Below are positions 1 through 9,507 of a stretch of DNA of 64,000 nucleotides, in pieces. Made by a program: the position numbers and the translations under genes. The stretch covers positions 5,270,001-5,334,000 of the forward strand of contig NC_018581.1 in NCBI RefSeq assembly GCF_000143885.2. Direction: 5' to 3'. A model generated the notes under the pieces. The model was not told the origin of the DNA. It saw nothing but the letters and a program-made list of their open reading frames with translations, and did no database searches. The stretch's first letter is position 1. Each line of letters begins with the position of its first letter. The DNA comes from Gordonia sp. KTR9 (GTDB lineage Bacteria; Actinomycetota; Actinomycetes; Mycobacteriales; Mycobacteriaceae).

Positions 1-586
1 GCACGAAGACGAGCGGGGACAACGCGACCAGCCACACCGACCACGTGCGGTGTCGTGCGGTGAGGGCCGTCGCCCAGATGGTCACCAGCCAGAACGCCGT
101 CAGTCCCAACGCGACGATGGTGAAGAACAGGACGACGTCGAGTGCGCCGGGAACACCCCAGTTGGTCTCCGCCCAGAGCCACCCCTGGGTCAGCTGAGCC
201 GCGCCGTACATGAACATCCCGGTGAGGACCGGGTACTCCATGTACCGCTTGATGGTCTGCCCGTCGGAGTCCTCCTGGAACCAGAAGTCGCGGTAGGGCA
301 ACGCGCCCCGGTTGAGCCGCTCCGCACCGAACAAGCTGATCACGTCGGAGTAGCAGAGGTTGGTGAACTGACGCTGATCGTCCCAGTCCAGCCGCATCTC
401 GGCGTTCGCGGTCGTACCGCCGTCGGCAGGCGCCTGTTGCAGGCACGCGGCCTTGCCGAACCACCCGAGCGCCAGTCCGCACAGCGCCAGCGCGAAAAGC
501 ACGCGCAGCGGTGTCAGATGCCGGGCCCGGCCGATGACGGCGTGCGTCCCCACCGGTCCACCGACCAGCGAACTCGCCTCACGCAC
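1..586 (-). CDS. Rv0051-like multi-pass membrane protein (GT87/DUF2029 type), N-terminal part
   Basis: Only the first 195 codons lie in the window; the gene runs off the left edge. The reading shows a hydrophobic helix at about residues 27-44, an extracytoplasmic-looking stretch with the motif MEYPVLTG near residue 116, and a second helix at about 148-170. This fits the polyprenol-phosphate-sugar-dependent membrane glycosyltransferase-like family that follows ponA1 in mycobacteria. It lies directly behind ponA on the same strand, as Rv0051 follows Rv0050. The first in-frame ATG/GTG/TTG after the ponA stop is GTG at 586. The frame is nevertheless open all the way back to that stop, and the residues before GTG 586 (VLPTRTDG) read like coding sequence, so the true start may be further upstream. 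The assignment rests on synteny and topology. Confidence 0.65.
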   Translation of the reverse strand, partial: MREASSLVGGPVGTHAVIGRARHLTPLRVLFALALCGLALGWFGKAACLQQAPADGGTTANAEMRLDWDDQRQFTNLCYSDVISLFGAERLNRGALPYRDFWFQEDSDGQTIKRYMEYPVLTGMFMYGAAQLTQGWLWAETNWGVPGALDVVLFFTIVALGLTAFWLVTIWATALTARHRTWSVWLVALSPLVFV

Positions 587-710
587 CAGACCGTCCGTGC
601 GCGTGGGGAGGACGCGCGCGTCGTCGACGCGCAGATCACTCGCGATGGGTGCAGGGCTGTCCCAGACGGGGTCGGAGCCGCTCGCCGCGGAGTCGGCAGC
701 CGGGTCCGGG

Positions 711-3059
711 TCAGCCGATGGGCGGTTCAGGGACTCCTCCGCCTCCGTCACCGCCGCCGGGTACCCCGCCGCCGGAATCGCCGCCGTCGCCACCACCTGG
801 GTCGGCGGGGGCCAGCCCGCCGCCGCCCGGGCTGTTTCCGCCGCCGCCACCGCCGCCGTTCCGCGGAGCGCCCGGGATCGGGATCGTCACTCCCGGAGCG
901 AGGGTGAGGTTGCCGTCACCGGCCTGGTCGGGGATGTCGAAGGTCGGCACCGAGGGTCCACGCGTCCGCGTCGGCGCCTCGGTGGTGGCCGGCGCCTCGT
1001 ACGGGATGCCTGTCTCGCCGCCGATGGGCTCGTCGGCCTCGGGGAACTGCTTGATCTCCTTGCCCTCGAGCGCGGCGTCCATCGCCGACTTCCAGATCGA
1101 CGCCGGCAGGCCGCTGCCGTAGATCGAGGCGCCGTTGTAGTTGGTCAGGGCCGTGCCGTCGTTGGTGCCGACCCACACCGCGGTCGACAGCTGCGGGGTG
1201 TACCCGACCATCCAGGCGTCCTTGTTCTGCCCGGTGTCGCCGAGCTGGACGGTGCCGGTCTTGGCGGCGGACGGTCGCGAACCGAGGGACGAGTCGTAGA
1301 GCGAGTTGCCGTTGGAGTACGCCGCGATCGGCTCGAGCGCCGCGGTCACGGTGTCGGCGACCTTCTCGGGGAAGACGCGCTTGCCCTCGGTCTTGCGCTC
1401 GTAGAGGACCTGCCCCTCGGAGTCGACGACCTTCTGGACGAAGTACGGCTCGTGGTAGACGCCCGACGCCGCGAGCGTCGCGTACGCCGAGGCCATGTCG
1501 ATGACCCGCGACTGGTACTGGCCGAGGACCACGCCGCCCTCGGGCTGCCCATTCGCCTCCTGCAGGGTCCGCTCGATGTTGCCGAAGGACTCGGCAACAC
1601 CCGCACGGTGCGCGGCGTCGGCGACGGCTCGCGCTCCACCGTCGAGGTCCATCATCAGGCGGTAGTACACCGTGTTGAGCGACATCTTCATCGCCGTGGC
1701 GAGGTTGCAGGTGCCGCAGCTCTCGCCGTCGGAGTTCTCGACCGTCAGGCCACCGCTGGCCTGGAACGGCGCCGAGCTGTAGGTCTTCGACAGCGGGATG
1801 TCCTGTTCGAGGGCCGCGACGAGTGCGAACACCTTGAACGACGACCCGGTCTGCAGCCCGGCCTGGGCGAGGTCCCAGCCGGACGGGTTGTCGCCGCCGT
1901 AGTACCCGCGGACGCCGCCGGTCTGTGGGTCGATCGACACCACCGACGCGAGCACGTCGTCGGGCTCGCCGTTGAGCTCGCCCTCCGGGCACTTGTAGAT
2001 CCGGTTCTTGCGGCACGCCGACTGCACCGCCGCGTTCTGCACCTGCGGATCGATCGTCGTGCTGATCTTCAGGCCGCCGGTGCGCAGTTGCTTGTCGGTG
2101 ATGCCGATACGGTCGAGCTCGCCGAGCACCTGGCGCTTGATCAGTCCGTTGGGTCCGGGCGTCTCATCGGATTCGGTGACGCGCGCCTTGATCGTCTTCG
2201 GGAACACCGCGTTGTCGGCCTGCTGCTGGGTAATGGCGCCGGTGGCGACCATGCCTTCCAGTACATAGCGCCAGCGGGACTCGGTGACCTCGCGGTTGGA
2301 ATCGGGGTCGTAATACGACGGTGCCCGGATGACCGCCGAGAGCAGGGCCGCCTCCTCGAAGGTCAGCGGGTTGCGCTCGGCGCGGCGCTTGTCGGTGATC
2401 GACTTGTTGAAGTACTTCTGCGTGGCGACGGCGATGCCGTACGCGCCGCGGCCGAAGTAGATCGTGTTGAGGTAGGCCTCGAGAACCTTCTCCTTGGACC
2501 AGCCATGACGGTCGTTCATCTTCGCGGCGATCGCGAGTTCCTTGAACTTGCGATCGAAGCTGCGCTCGTCACCGACGATCGCGTTCTTGACGTATTGCTG
2601 CGTGATGGTCGAACCGCCGCCGGCCGTCTGGTTGCCGGTGATCTGCCCTATCGCGGCACGGGAGAGGCCGCGGGGCGAGAAACCGTTGTTGGTCCAGAAC
2701 TCGCGGTCCTCCGCGGCGACGATCGCCTGCTTCATCGTCTCGGGGATCTCGTCGAAGGGGACGACCGTGCGGTTGCCGTCGGGTGAGGTGATGTCGGCCA
2801 GTGTGCGACCGGACGTGTCGACGATGGTGGCCTTCTGGCTCACGTCGGGTTCCGGGATCTCGGCGGTGAAGTAGGTGAACGCGAACGCGACGATGAGCAC
2901 GAGCACGATCGCCGGGACGACGGCGCCCACGATCCCGAGCGCCCACGCGAACCGCCGGTGCCGGGTTGCCGTGTCGCTTCCGTTCTGACCGCCACCGCCC
3001 GGACCGGGACGGATGCCGGTGCGTCGGGGCGTGGGCGAAGAACCGCGTGCCTCGCTCAT
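711..3059 (-). CDS. ponA: Class A penicillin-binding protein (bifunctional transglycosylase/transpeptidase)
   Basis: This 782-residue enzyme polymerises lipid II and cross-links peptidoglycan outside the membrane. A short cytoplasmic tail precedes one membrane anchor at about residues 38-64. The GT51 transglycosylase domain carries the catalytic E-D pair at 117-118 (EDREFW) and GGSTITQQ near 148. The transpeptidase domain has S406-x-x-K409 (SSFK), S460-L-N and K600-T-G. The last roughly 100 residues are a Pro/Gly-rich tail, typical of mycobacterial PonA1-like proteins. It is flanked by the DUF5318 gene and an Rv0051-like gene on the same strand, as in M. tuberculosis. ATG at 3059 is the natural start. 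Long reading frames on the opposite strand are only GC-driven shadows. Confidence 0.97.
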   Translation of the reverse strand: MSEARGSSPTPRRTGIRPGPGGGGQNGSDTATRHRRFAWALGIVGAVVPAIVLVLIVAFAFTYFTAEIPEPDVSQKATIVDTSGRTLADITSPDGNRTVVPFDEIPETMKQAIVAAEDREFWTNNGFSPRGLSRAAIGQITGNQTAGGGSTITQQYVKNAIVGDERSFDRKFKELAIAAKMNDRHGWSKEKVLEAYLNTIYFGRGAYGIAVATQKYFNKSITDKRRAERNPLTFEEAALLSAVIRAPSYYDPDSNREVTESRWRYVLEGMVATGAITQQQADNAVFPKTIKARVTESDETPGPNGLIKRQVLGELDRIGITDKQLRTGGLKISTTIDPQVQNAAVQSACRKNRIYKCPEGELNGEPDDVLASVVSIDPQTGGVRGYYGGDNPSGWDLAQAGLQTGSSFKVFALVAALEQDIPLSKTYSSAPFQASGGLTVENSDGESCGTCNLATAMKMSLNTVYYRLMMDLDGGARAVADAAHRAGVAESFGNIERTLQEANGQPEGGVVLGQYQSRVIDMASAYATLAASGVYHEPYFVQKVVDSEGQVLYERKTEGKRVFPEKVADTVTAALEPIAAYSNGNSLYDSSLGSRPSAAKTGTVQLGDTGQNKDAWMVGYTPQLSTAVWVGTNDGTALTNYNGASIYGSGLPASIWKSAMDAALEGKEIKQFPEADEPIGGETGIPYEAPATTEAPTRTRGPSVPTFDIPDQAGDGNLTLAPGVTIPIPGAPRNGGGGGGGNSPGGGGLAPADPGGGDGGDSGGGVPGGGDGGGGVPEPPIG

Positions 3060-3185
3060 CGTCCACCTTCCTACCGGATCGAGCGGACGTCGTCGCCCGT
3101 CGATCTCGTTCGACTTCTCTGGCCTCGTGCCGCTCCACTGTGACAGCAGGCAACCGCCCCGGGCAAAAACCCGCAGGCCGGCGCG

Positions 3186-3578
3186 CTACTTGGCCACGCG
3201 TCGAGAGCGACGCGTGGACTGCGGCGGCAGCCCGGCAACGTACGACTGAACCAGATGGTTCCAACTACAGGTCCGGCACACCTCGACGACATGTACCGAG
3301 AACTCTTCGGCGGTTGTCGCGAGCCGGGCGATCTCTTCGTTGCTACGCGCCGAACCGCTGACCTGACCGAGTCGTTCGCCGAACACCCATGACACGAGGG
3401 TGACCTGCTCTTTTCGGCAGATCGGGCACATCGTGGTGCTGGGCCGACCATGGAACTTCGCCGCGCGCAGGAGGTACGGACTCGCGTCGCAGACCTCGGC
3501 AACGGCGGTCCGGCCCGCATGGACCGAGGACAGCCGAGCGCGCCGCTGCAGGGCGTAGTCGACGATCTGGCGTTGCAC
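3186..3578 (-). CDS. DUF5318 family protein (Rv0049-like)
   Basis: This is a small conserved actinobacterial protein of unknown function. Two Cys pairs are visible, CPIC in the middle and CRTC near the C terminus, which suggests a zinc-ribbon-like fold. The core runs QRQIVDYALQRRA ... CDASPYLLRAAKFHG ... LVSWVFGE. I chose GTG at 3578 because the similarity to the mycobacterial homologue (about 137 residues) starts there. The frame stays open upstream to GTG codons at 3678 and 3737, which would add residues without family resemblance, so the exact start is uncertain. It sits upstream of ponA on the same strand and diverges from the PadR gene; the function is unknown. Confidence 0.85.
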   Translation of the reverse strand: MQRQIVDYALQRRARLSSVHAGRTAVAEVCDASPYLLRAAKFHGRPSTTMCPICRKEQVTLVSWVFGERLGQVSGSARSNEEIARLATTAEEFSVHVVEVCRTCSWNHLVQSYVAGLPPQSTRRSRRVAK

Positions 3579-3742
3579 GGTTTTCAGGGTACGTGGTCTC
3601 TGCCGGGGCGTCGGCGCGACGGGGTCCCGCGTGACCGCCGCGGAAATCAACCGCGTCCGCCCCTCGGAGACATGCATCACGCCGTCCGGACGCTGTCCCG
3701 ACACCAGTCCTTCCCCTGACCGACCACTCGTGGACACCAGTT

Positions 3743-3758
3743 ATATCGGTGCGATACA
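3743..3758. promoter_or_regulatory. Inverted repeat between the DUF5318 and PadR genes
   Basis: The sequence TATCG-GTG-CGATA (3744-3756) is a 5-bp inverted repeat inside an AT-richer patch of the divergent intergenic region. The position would suit autoregulation by the PadR-like protein encoded next to it, but no binding is shown. Confidence 0.3.
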
Positions 3759-3865
3759 TTGAGAACTACATCGGAACGAGGTGTCGGCGCGTCAGAGCGT
3801 GCCGGTACATCAAGTCCGAGGAGAAAGTGACAGATCATCGGCAGAACCGTGAAGGGGGTGGCGAA

Positions 3866-4615
3866 GTGCTCGAGCTGGCCATTCTCGGACTACTTCTCGA
3901 ATCCCCCATGCACGGGTACGAGCTGCGCAAGCGGCTCACCGGACTGCTCGGTGCCTTCCGTGCGTTCTCGTACGGATCGCTCTACCCGACGCTGCGCCGC
4001 ATGCAGGCCGACGGCCTCATCGACGAACCCGAGACGCCCCTGGGCGCCAAGGTGCGGCGTGGCCGGCGCGTCTACCAGCTCACCGACGCAGGCCGGGAAC
4101 GGTTTGCCGAGCTGGTCGCCGACACCGGACCGCAGAACTACACCGACGACGGCTTCGGGGTGCACCTGGCGTTCTTCAGCCGCACCCCCGCGGTTGCGCG
4201 TATGCGCATCCTCGAGGGCCGTCGCCGGCAGGTCGAGGAGCGTCGGGAGGGATTGCGGGAGATCGTCGGACGGTCCAACCGGGCCGTCGACCGGTACACC
4301 CGTCAGCTACATCAGCTGAGCCTCGAGTCCAGCGAACGCGAAGTCCGCTGGCTCAACGAGCTGATCGCAGCCGAGAGCTCCCAGCAGGACGGGGCGCCGA
4401 ATCCGTTCGACACGCAGTTCGACGACGACCTCGCCGACAGCGAACGGTCACAGTTCGATTCGGGGCGGCCCAATGCCTCCACCGGACGAGCCGATGACGA
4501 ATATCAAGACCCGGACTCGACGCCGAGCCGGGACGAACCCGAGCAACTGAAAACACCGGTTGCGCAGCGAACGACTGCGATGCCGCGAGAAGAAGGAGAA
4601 CCCGACCATGGGTGA
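3866..4615 (+). CDS. PadR-family transcriptional regulator (Rv0047c-like)
   Basis: A 249-residue regulator. The N-terminal winged helix is diagnostic of PadR ([20 protein letters not shown], then [12 protein letters not shown]). The middle part, with long charged helices at about 115-170, matches the dimerising PadR C-terminal domain. The tail is acidic and low in complexity. GTG at 3866 is chosen because it starts exactly at the conserved LELAILG segment and has a purine-rich ribosome site (gaaggggg, 3851-3858). Its stop overlaps the ino1 start by 8 bases, so the two genes are probably translationally coupled. This is the mycobacterial arrangement; the regulator may control ino1 or itself. 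Confidence 0.9.
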   Translation: MLELAILGLLLESPMHGYELRKRLTGLLGAFRAFSYGSLYPTLRRMQADGLIDEPETPLGAKVRRGRRVYQLTDAGRERFAELVADTGPQNYTDDGFGVHLAFFSRTPAVARMRILEGRRRQVEERREGLREIVGRSNRAVDRYTRQLHQLSLESSEREVRWLNELIAAESSQQDGAPNPFDTQFDDDLADSERSQFDSGRPNASTGRADDEYQDPDSTPSRDEPEQLKTPVAQRTTAMPREEGEPDHG

Positions 4616-5699
4616 GCCCAATAAGGTGCGCGTTGCCATTGTGGGCGTAGGAAACTGCGCTTCATCCCTGGTGCAGGGCGTGCAGTACTACAAGGACGCC
4701 GACGAGAACGCCACCGTTCCCGGCCTCATGCACGTGAAGTTCGGCCCCTACCACGTCCGCGACGTCGAGTTCGTCGCCGCGTTCGACGTCGACGCCAAGA
4801 AGGTCGGCTTCGACCTCTCCGACGCGATCTTCGCCAGCGAGAACAACACCATCAAGATCGCCGACGTGCCGCCGACCGGCGTCACCGTTCAGCGCGGTCA
4901 CACCCTCGATGGTCTCGGCAAGTACTACCTCGAGACCATCACCGAGGCGGACGGCTCCGGCGTCGACATCGTCCAGACGCTGAAGGACAACGAGGTCGAC
5001 GTCCTCGTCAGCTACCTCCCGGTCGGCTCGGAGCAGGCCGACAAGTTCTACGCACAGTGCTGCATCGACGCGGGCGTCGCCTTCGTCAACGCACTGCCGG
5101 TGTTCATCGCCTCCGACCCCGAGTGGGCCCAGAAGTTCGCCGACGCCGGTGTCCCGATCGTCGGCGACGACATCAAGAGCCAGGTCGGCGCCACCATCAC
5201 TCACCGCGTGATGGCGAAGCTGTTCGAGGATCGCGGCGTCACTCTCGACCGCACCTACCAGCTCAACGTCGGCGGCAACATGGACTTCAAGAACATGCTC
5301 GAGCGCGAGCGCCTGGAGTCGAAGAAGGTCTCCAAGACCCAGGCCGTGACCTCCAACCTGACCGGCTCGCTCGCCGGCAAGGTCGAGGACAAGAACGTCC
5401 ACATCGGACCGTCGGACCACGTCGCGTGGCTCGACGACCGCAAGTGGGCCTACGTCCGCCTCGAAGGCCGCGCCTTCGGTGACGTGCCGCTCAACCTCGA
5501 GTACAAGCTCGAGGTCTGGGACTCCCCCAACTCGGCCGGCATCATCATCGACGCCGTCCGCGCCGCCAAGATCGCCAAGGACCGCGGCATCGGCGGACCC
5601 GTCATCCCGGCCTCGGCCTACCTGATGAAGTCCCCGCCCAAGCAGCTCGCCGACGACGTCGCGCGCACCCAGCTCGAGGAGTTCATCATCGAGGCCTGA
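4608..5699 (+). CDS. ino1: Inositol-1-phosphate synthase
   Basis: This enzyme converts glucose 6-phosphate to 1L-myo-inositol 1-phosphate with NAD as internal cofactor. It is the first step to phosphatidylinositol, mycothiol and the lipomannans of this group. The 363-residue protein has the Rossmann opening [16 protein letters not shown] near residue 8 and the family segments [11 protein letters not shown] and LNVGGNMDF in the catalytic half. The length matches the short actinobacterial form (about 367). The ATG at 4608 has a strong ribosome site (agaaggag, 4590-4597) and overlaps the end of the PadR gene. A strong hairpin follows 18 bases after the stop. Confidence 0.97.
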   Translation: MGEPNKVRVAIVGVGNCASSLVQGVQYYKDADENATVPGLMHVKFGPYHVRDVEFVAAFDVDAKKVGFDLSDAIFASENNTIKIADVPPTGVTVQRGHTLDGLGKYYLETITEADGSGVDIVQTLKDNEVDVLVSYLPVGSEQADKFYAQCCIDAGVAFVNALPVFIASDPEWAQKFADAGVPIVGDDIKSQVGATITHRVMAKLFEDRGVTLDRTYQLNVGGNMDFKNMLERERLESKKVSKTQAVTSNLTGSLAGKVEDKNVHIGPSDHVAWLDDRKWAYVRLEGRAFGDVPLNLEYKLEVWDSPNSAGIIIDAVRAAKIAKDRGIGGPVIPASAYLMKSPPKQLADDVARTQLEEFIIEA

Positions 5700-5717
5700 G
5701 CCTCGTAGAACGCATCC

Positions 5718-5760
5718 CAGCGGCGCTTCCTGATCTGATCAGGAAGCGCCGCTGCTGTTT
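5718..5760 (+). terminator. Rho-independent terminator of ino1
   Basis: A perfect 16-bp stem (5718-5733 with 5739-5754), a 5-base loop and a following T-rich stretch lie just after the ino1 stop. Confidence 0.9.
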
Positions 5761-5844
5761 TCTGTGCTGTTCCACATCCGCACTGCGCCCAGTACACCGA
5801 AGACTTCGTCGACACATGTCGCTCAGTGCTACTTTCGGAAGGTG

Positions 5845-6486
5845 ATGTCCACCTCGTCGCAGCCAGCCGCCGGTGATCGCACTGTCGTCAACAGCGACGA
5901 CCCGCGTGCCGTACGCACGAGAGAGAAGCTGGTCGACGCGTTCGCCCGGATCGCCGGCTCGGGCCCGGTCACGGTCGCGGCCCTGACCGAGGCCGCCGGG
6001 GTGCACCGGTCGGTGTTCTACAAGCATTTCGAGTCGCCCGACGACCTCGCGGTGTACATGCTGCGGGACCTGTTCGCCGCCCTCAGCGACGCCGATGGGG
6101 TGATGCGCGGCCGGTTCGCGGTCGACGGTCTCGAGGCGAGCCGCAGTGCCATGACGGAGTTGGTGCGATTCCTCGGTGCGCGCCGGTCGGTCTACGCCCC
6201 ACTACTCGGACCGCACGCACCGGCCGGGGCCGGTCGGCAGATCGCGGCAGCGTTCGAGGACCTCACCGCCGCGGCGATCACGCGGATGACCACCCGACCC
6301 GCCGAGGTCGACACCGCGGTACTGGCCCGCTTCCTGGCTCGTGGCGTACTCGGAGTCATCGAGCGCTGGCTCGACGATGCGCAGCCCCGAATGTCGCAGG
6401 CGCAGGTGATCGGTCAGCTCGTGCTGTGTTTCCCCGCGTGGCTGACGGCCGGAACGAACGAGACCCCATCCAAAGAAGGAAGGTAG
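5845..6486 (+). CDS. TetR-family transcriptional regulator
   Basis: This 213-residue one-component regulator has an N-terminal TetR helix-turn-helix at about residues 30-75. The recognition part reads VAALTEAAGVHRSVFYKHF. The C-terminal ligand domain is helical and not assignable. ATG 5845 is taken as start; GTG at 5842 in the same frame is possible, since GGAAGG lies immediately upstream. It is separated by only 4 bases from the SDR gene downstream, so the two probably form one transcript, and the SDR substrate is a likely signal for the regulator. Confidence 0.85.
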   Translation: MSTSSQPAAGDRTVVNSDDPRAVRTREKLVDAFARIAGSGPVTVAALTEAAGVHRSVFYKHFESPDDLAVYMLRDLFAALSDADGVMRGRFAVDGLEASRSAMTELVRFLGARRSVYAPLLGPHAPAGAGRQIAAAFEDLTAAAITRMTTRPAEVDTAVLARFLARGVLGVIERWLDDAQPRMSQAQVIGQLVLCFPAWLTAGTNETPSKEGR

Positions 6487-6490
6487 CAAC

Positions 6491-7309
6491 ATGCCGAATC
6501 TCGAAGGCAAGACAGCGATCGTGACGGGTGCGACGTTCGTCGAACCGGGCGGCCTCAACATCGGTGGAGCCACCGCGACCGAACTCGTCGCCAGCGGAGC
6601 GAAGGTCGCGCTTGCCGACACCAACATCGACGGCGCGAAGCGGCTCGCCGACCGGCTGAACGAGAGCGCCGGGTCCACCGTGGCGATCGCGGTCGAGACC
6701 GACGTCCGATCCGAGGAGCAGATCGAGCAACTCGTGAGGACCACCGTCGCGGAACTCGGCGAACCGACGATCGTCATGAACATCGCCGGGATCTTCCCCC
6801 CGGACGACACCGAGGTCGCCGAGATGACGGTGGAGGCGTGGGACAACGTCATGGCGGTCAACCTCCGCAGCGTCATGCTCCTGAGCAAGCACACCCTGCC
6901 GTACCTGCGTAAGGCCGGCGGAGCGATCGTCAGCACCGCGTCCACCCATGGGTCCGCGGGCGACACCAGCCTCAGCGGATACGGCGCCTCCAAGGCGGGC
7001 GTCATCGCGCTCACCAAGTTCCTCGCCACCCAGTACGGCCGAGAAGGCGTGCGCTGCAACGCCGTCAGCCCGGGGACGACGAGTTCGCCTCCCGCGCAGC
7101 AGCTGCCCGATCAGATCAAGGACATCTTCCGCCGGCAGAACCTCAACCCCGAGATGCCGACGCCCGAGCAGCAGGCCAAGGTCTTCGTCTTCCTCGCCTC
7201 CGACGACGCCGCCGGAATCAACGGGCAAGAGATCAAGGTCGACGCCGGGCTGCTCTCGCACCAGCCGATGGTCGCCGACATGAGGGCACTGGGCGCCACC
7301 ACCGTGTGA
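6491..7309 (+). CDS. Short-chain dehydrogenase/reductase with an extended cofactor loop
   Basis: This 272-residue NAD(P)-dependent oxidoreductase of the classical SDR type acts on an unknown alcohol or ketone. The start is [18 protein letters not shown], followed by the NIAG motif and the catalytic Ser (STASTHG) with Y-x-x-x-K (YGASK) about 13 residues later. The nucleotide-binding loop carries about six extra residues between TGA and the glycine pair compared with the usual TGxxxGIG. A ribosome site (aaggaagg) precedes the ATG. It lies 4 bases after the TetR gene. A weak GC hairpin at 7321-7338 may end the transcript. Confidence 0.88.
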   Translation: MPNLEGKTAIVTGATFVEPGGLNIGGATATELVASGAKVALADTNIDGAKRLADRLNESAGSTVAIAVETDVRSEEQIEQLVRTTVAELGEPTIVMNIAGIFPPDDTEVAEMTVEAWDNVMAVNLRSVMLLSKHTLPYLRKAGGAIVSTASTHGSAGDTSLSGYGASKAGVIALTKFLATQYGREGVRCNAVSPGTTSSPPAQQLPDQIKDIFRRQNLNPEMPTPEQQAKVFVFLASDDAAGINGQEIKVDAGLLSHQPMVADMRALGATTV

Positions 7310-7503
7310 TCGTCGCCGGTGCCCCTCAGATGCGGGGCGCCGTCCGCCCGCGCAACCCCCGCTCGACGGAAACCGCAGGTCATCCGACCAAATCAGTGAC
7401 CACGCCAGACCCTTCACATAGAGTGTTGTCGATTGCTCCGAGTGGCCCGGTATCGGGCACATCGGACATCACGAGACCTCGTACCAACAGAAAGGCGCAA
7501 ACC

Positions 7504-8079
7504 ATGGGCGTGAGCCTGAGCAAGGGCGGAAACGTTTCCCTCAGCAAGGAGGCTCCGGGCCTGACTGCGGTCTCCGTCGGCCTCGGCTGGGACATCCGTA
7601 CCACGACCGGCACCGACTTCGATCTGGATGCGAGCGCCATCGCGCTGAACTCCAGCAAGAAGGTCCTGTCCGATCAGCACTTCATCTTCTTCAACAACCT
7701 CCGCTCCCCCGACGGTTCCATCGAGCATCTCGGTGACAACCTGACCGGTGAGGGCGAGGGCGACGACGAGGTCATCAAGGTCGACCTCGCGGGCGTGCCG
7801 CCGGAGATCGACTCCATCATCTTCCCCGTGTCGATCTACGACGCCGACGCTCGCTCGCAGTCCTTCGGCCAGGTCCGCAATGCGTTCATCCGCGTCGTGA
7901 ACCAGGCCGGCGGCGCCGAGATCGCCCGCTACGACCTCAGCGAGGATGCCTCCACCGAAACCGCGATGGTCTTCGGCGAGCTGTACCGTCATGGGTCGGA
8001 GTGGAAGTTCCGCGCGGTCGGCCAGGGCTACGCCTCGGGTCTTGCGGGCATCGCCCGCGATTTCGGTGTGAACGTCTGA
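7504..8079 (+). CDS. terD: TerD-family stress protein
   Basis: A 191-residue TerD protein, a calcium-binding beta-sandwich protein of the tellurite/stress response. It begins [19 protein letters not shown] and has the family signatures GLGWDIR, DFDLDAS and GEGDDE, whose acidic residues form the Ca sites in characterised TerD/CABP proteins. The C terminus ([13 protein letters not shown]) is also typical. ATG 7504 is preceded by an agaaagg ribosome site. A strong hairpin follows, then the TerC-like gene on the same strand. TerD, TerC-like, AIM24 and the metabolite module to the right form one Ter-type locus. Confidence 0.96.
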   Translation: MGVSLSKGGNVSLSKEAPGLTAVSVGLGWDIRTTTGTDFDLDASAIALNSSKKVLSDQHFIFFNNLRSPDGSIEHLGDNLTGEGEGDDEVIKVDLAGVPPEIDSIIFPVSIYDADARSQSFGQVRNAFIRVVNQAGGAEIARYDLSEDASTETAMVFGELYRHGSEWKFRAVGQGYASGLAGIARDFGVNV

Positions 8080-8117
8080 GTCTCCGTAGACTTCGGCTGT
8101 CCGCCTGAACGTGCCGT

Positions 8118-8154
8118 GGATGCCGCACCCGTTGTGAGAACGGGTGCGGCATCC
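8118..8154 (+). terminator. Hairpin after terD
   Basis: A perfect 16-bp stem (8118-8133 with 8139-8154) with a 5-base loop. There is no clear T-run, so termination may be partial and the TerC-like gene may still be co-transcribed. Confidence 0.75.
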
Positions 8155-8223
8155 GCGCGTCACCACTCCTCTCCGACAATGCGGTCGGCTGGTCCACACG
8201 CACCCTAGAAAGGCCACAAACCA

Positions 8224-9381
8224 GTGGTAGTAAGAATCTTCGGCCTCTCGGTCGTCGTGACGATCGTGTCGCTGATCATCGCGTTCCTCTATGGCGGTGT
8301 CGAAGCGCTGATCCTGACGGCGATCCTCGGCGTCTTCGAGATCTCGCTCTCCTTCGACAACGCGGTCATCAACGCCACGATCCTCCGCCGGATGAGTGAG
8401 TTCTGGCAGAAGATGTTCCTCACCATCGGCATCCTGATCGCCGTCTTCGGTATGCGCCTGGTGTTCCCGCTGGTCATCGTGTGGCTTGCGTCCGGCCTCA
8501 ACCCCGCCGACGCGCTCGACCTCGCCCTGAATCCGCCGCCGAACGACGCGGCGTACTTCGCGAACGGCGACCCGAGCTACGAGACGATCATCACCGACGC
8601 CCATCCGCAGATCGCCGCGTTCGGTGGCATGTTCCTGCTGATGCTGTTCCTGGGCTTCTTCTTCGAGCAGAAGGAGATCACCTGGCTGTCGTGGATCGAG
8701 CGCCCGCTCGAGAAGATCGGCAAGCTGGAGATGCTCGAGGTCGTCATCGCGATGACGCTCCTGGTGCTCACCGCCACCTACATCGCCCCGGCCGAAGAAC
8801 GGTCGACGGTGATGATCGCGGGTGCGCTCGGCATGATCACCTACATCCTGGTCAACGGCCTCGGCGAGTACTTCAACGTAGAGACCGAAGAGACCGACGA
8901 GGCTGCCGAGCCGGGCACCGATGCCGCGGAGAAGGAAGCCGTCGAGAACTCGAACGGGCGGTCCGGACCGACGACCCTCGCGAAGGCCACCGGCAAGGCA
9001 GGGTTCTTCCTGTTCCTCTACCTCGAGGTGCTCGACGCGTCGTTCTCGTTCGACGGAGTCATCGGTGCGTTCGCCATCACCGCCGACCCGATCATCATCG
9101 CGCTCGGCCTCGGCCTCATCGGTGCGATGTTCGTCCGTTCGCTCACCGTCTACCTCGTCCGCAAGGGCACGCTGTCGGAGTACGTGTACCTCGAGCACGG
9201 TGCCCACTGGGCCATCGGTGCACTGGCATTCATCCTGCTGTACTCGATCGGCACCCACGTGCCGGAGGTCATCACCGGCCTGATCGGCGTCGCGCTGATC
9301 GTCGCCGCGCTCATCTCGAGCATCGTCCGGCGGAATCGCATCGCCGCGCGAGGCGAGGAAGAGGAGAAGGTCAACATCTGA
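8224..9381 (+). CDS. DUF475/TerC-family integral membrane protein
   Basis: A 385-residue polytopic membrane protein of the TerC superfamily, DUF475 branch. TerC proteins are linked to tellurite resistance and metal-ion (manganese) export. About eight or nine hydrophobic segments are visible, beginning IFGLSVVVTIVSLIIAFLYG. The twin acidic signatures of the family, SLSFDNAVIN near residue 40 and SFSFDGVIGA near 275, place Asp residues inside membrane helices. An acidic cytoplasmic linker (about 220-255) separates the two halves. The start is GTG at 8224. It is separated from the convergent AIM24 genes by a long hairpin. Confidence 0.93.
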   Translation: MVVRIFGLSVVVTIVSLIIAFLYGGVEALILTAILGVFEISLSFDNAVINATILRRMSEFWQKMFLTIGILIAVFGMRLVFPLVIVWLASGLNPADALDLALNPPPNDAAYFANGDPSYETIITDAHPQIAAFGGMFLLMLFLGFFFEQKEITWLSWIERPLEKIGKLEMLEVVIAMTLLVLTATYIAPAEERSTVMIAGALGMITYILVNGLGEYFNVETEETDEAAEPGTDAAEKEAVENSNGRSGPTTLAKATGKAGFFLFLYLEVLDASFSFDGVIGAFAITADPIIIALGLGLIGAMFVRSLTVYLVRKGTLSEYVYLEHGAHWAIGALAFILLYSIGTHVPEVITGLIGVALIVAALISSIVRRNRIAARGEEEEKVNI

Positions 9382-9448
9382 CCCTTCGTGACGCGCCCTC
9401 CGCAAGCTCCGGGCGCTCCTCAGGGAGCGGAGGGCGGGAGCGCGACAG

Positions 9449-9492
9449 ACAACTGCGCCGCAGGTCCGAAAGGATCTGCGGCGCAGTTGTTT
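9449..9492. terminator. Bidirectional terminator between the TerC-like gene and the AIM24 operon
   Basis: A long stem pairs 9449-9467 with 9472-9490 (one G-U pair) around a GAAA tetraloop. T-rich flanks suit termination of both convergent transcripts. Confidence 0.85.
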
Positions 9493-9507
9493 CTGCTGGG
9501 TGGGGGC

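Noticed and set aside
453..2786. A 777-codon plus-strand reading frame opposite ponA
   Set aside because: It is antisense to a gene with complete PBP motifs, and its composition (Arg/Gly/Val-rich, no motifs) is what GC-rich codons give on the other strand.
7414..9405. A 663-codon minus-strand frame opposite terD and the TerC-like gene
   Set aside because: It has His/Asp/Arg-rich shadow composition, runs through two well-supported genes and a terminator, and has no motif.
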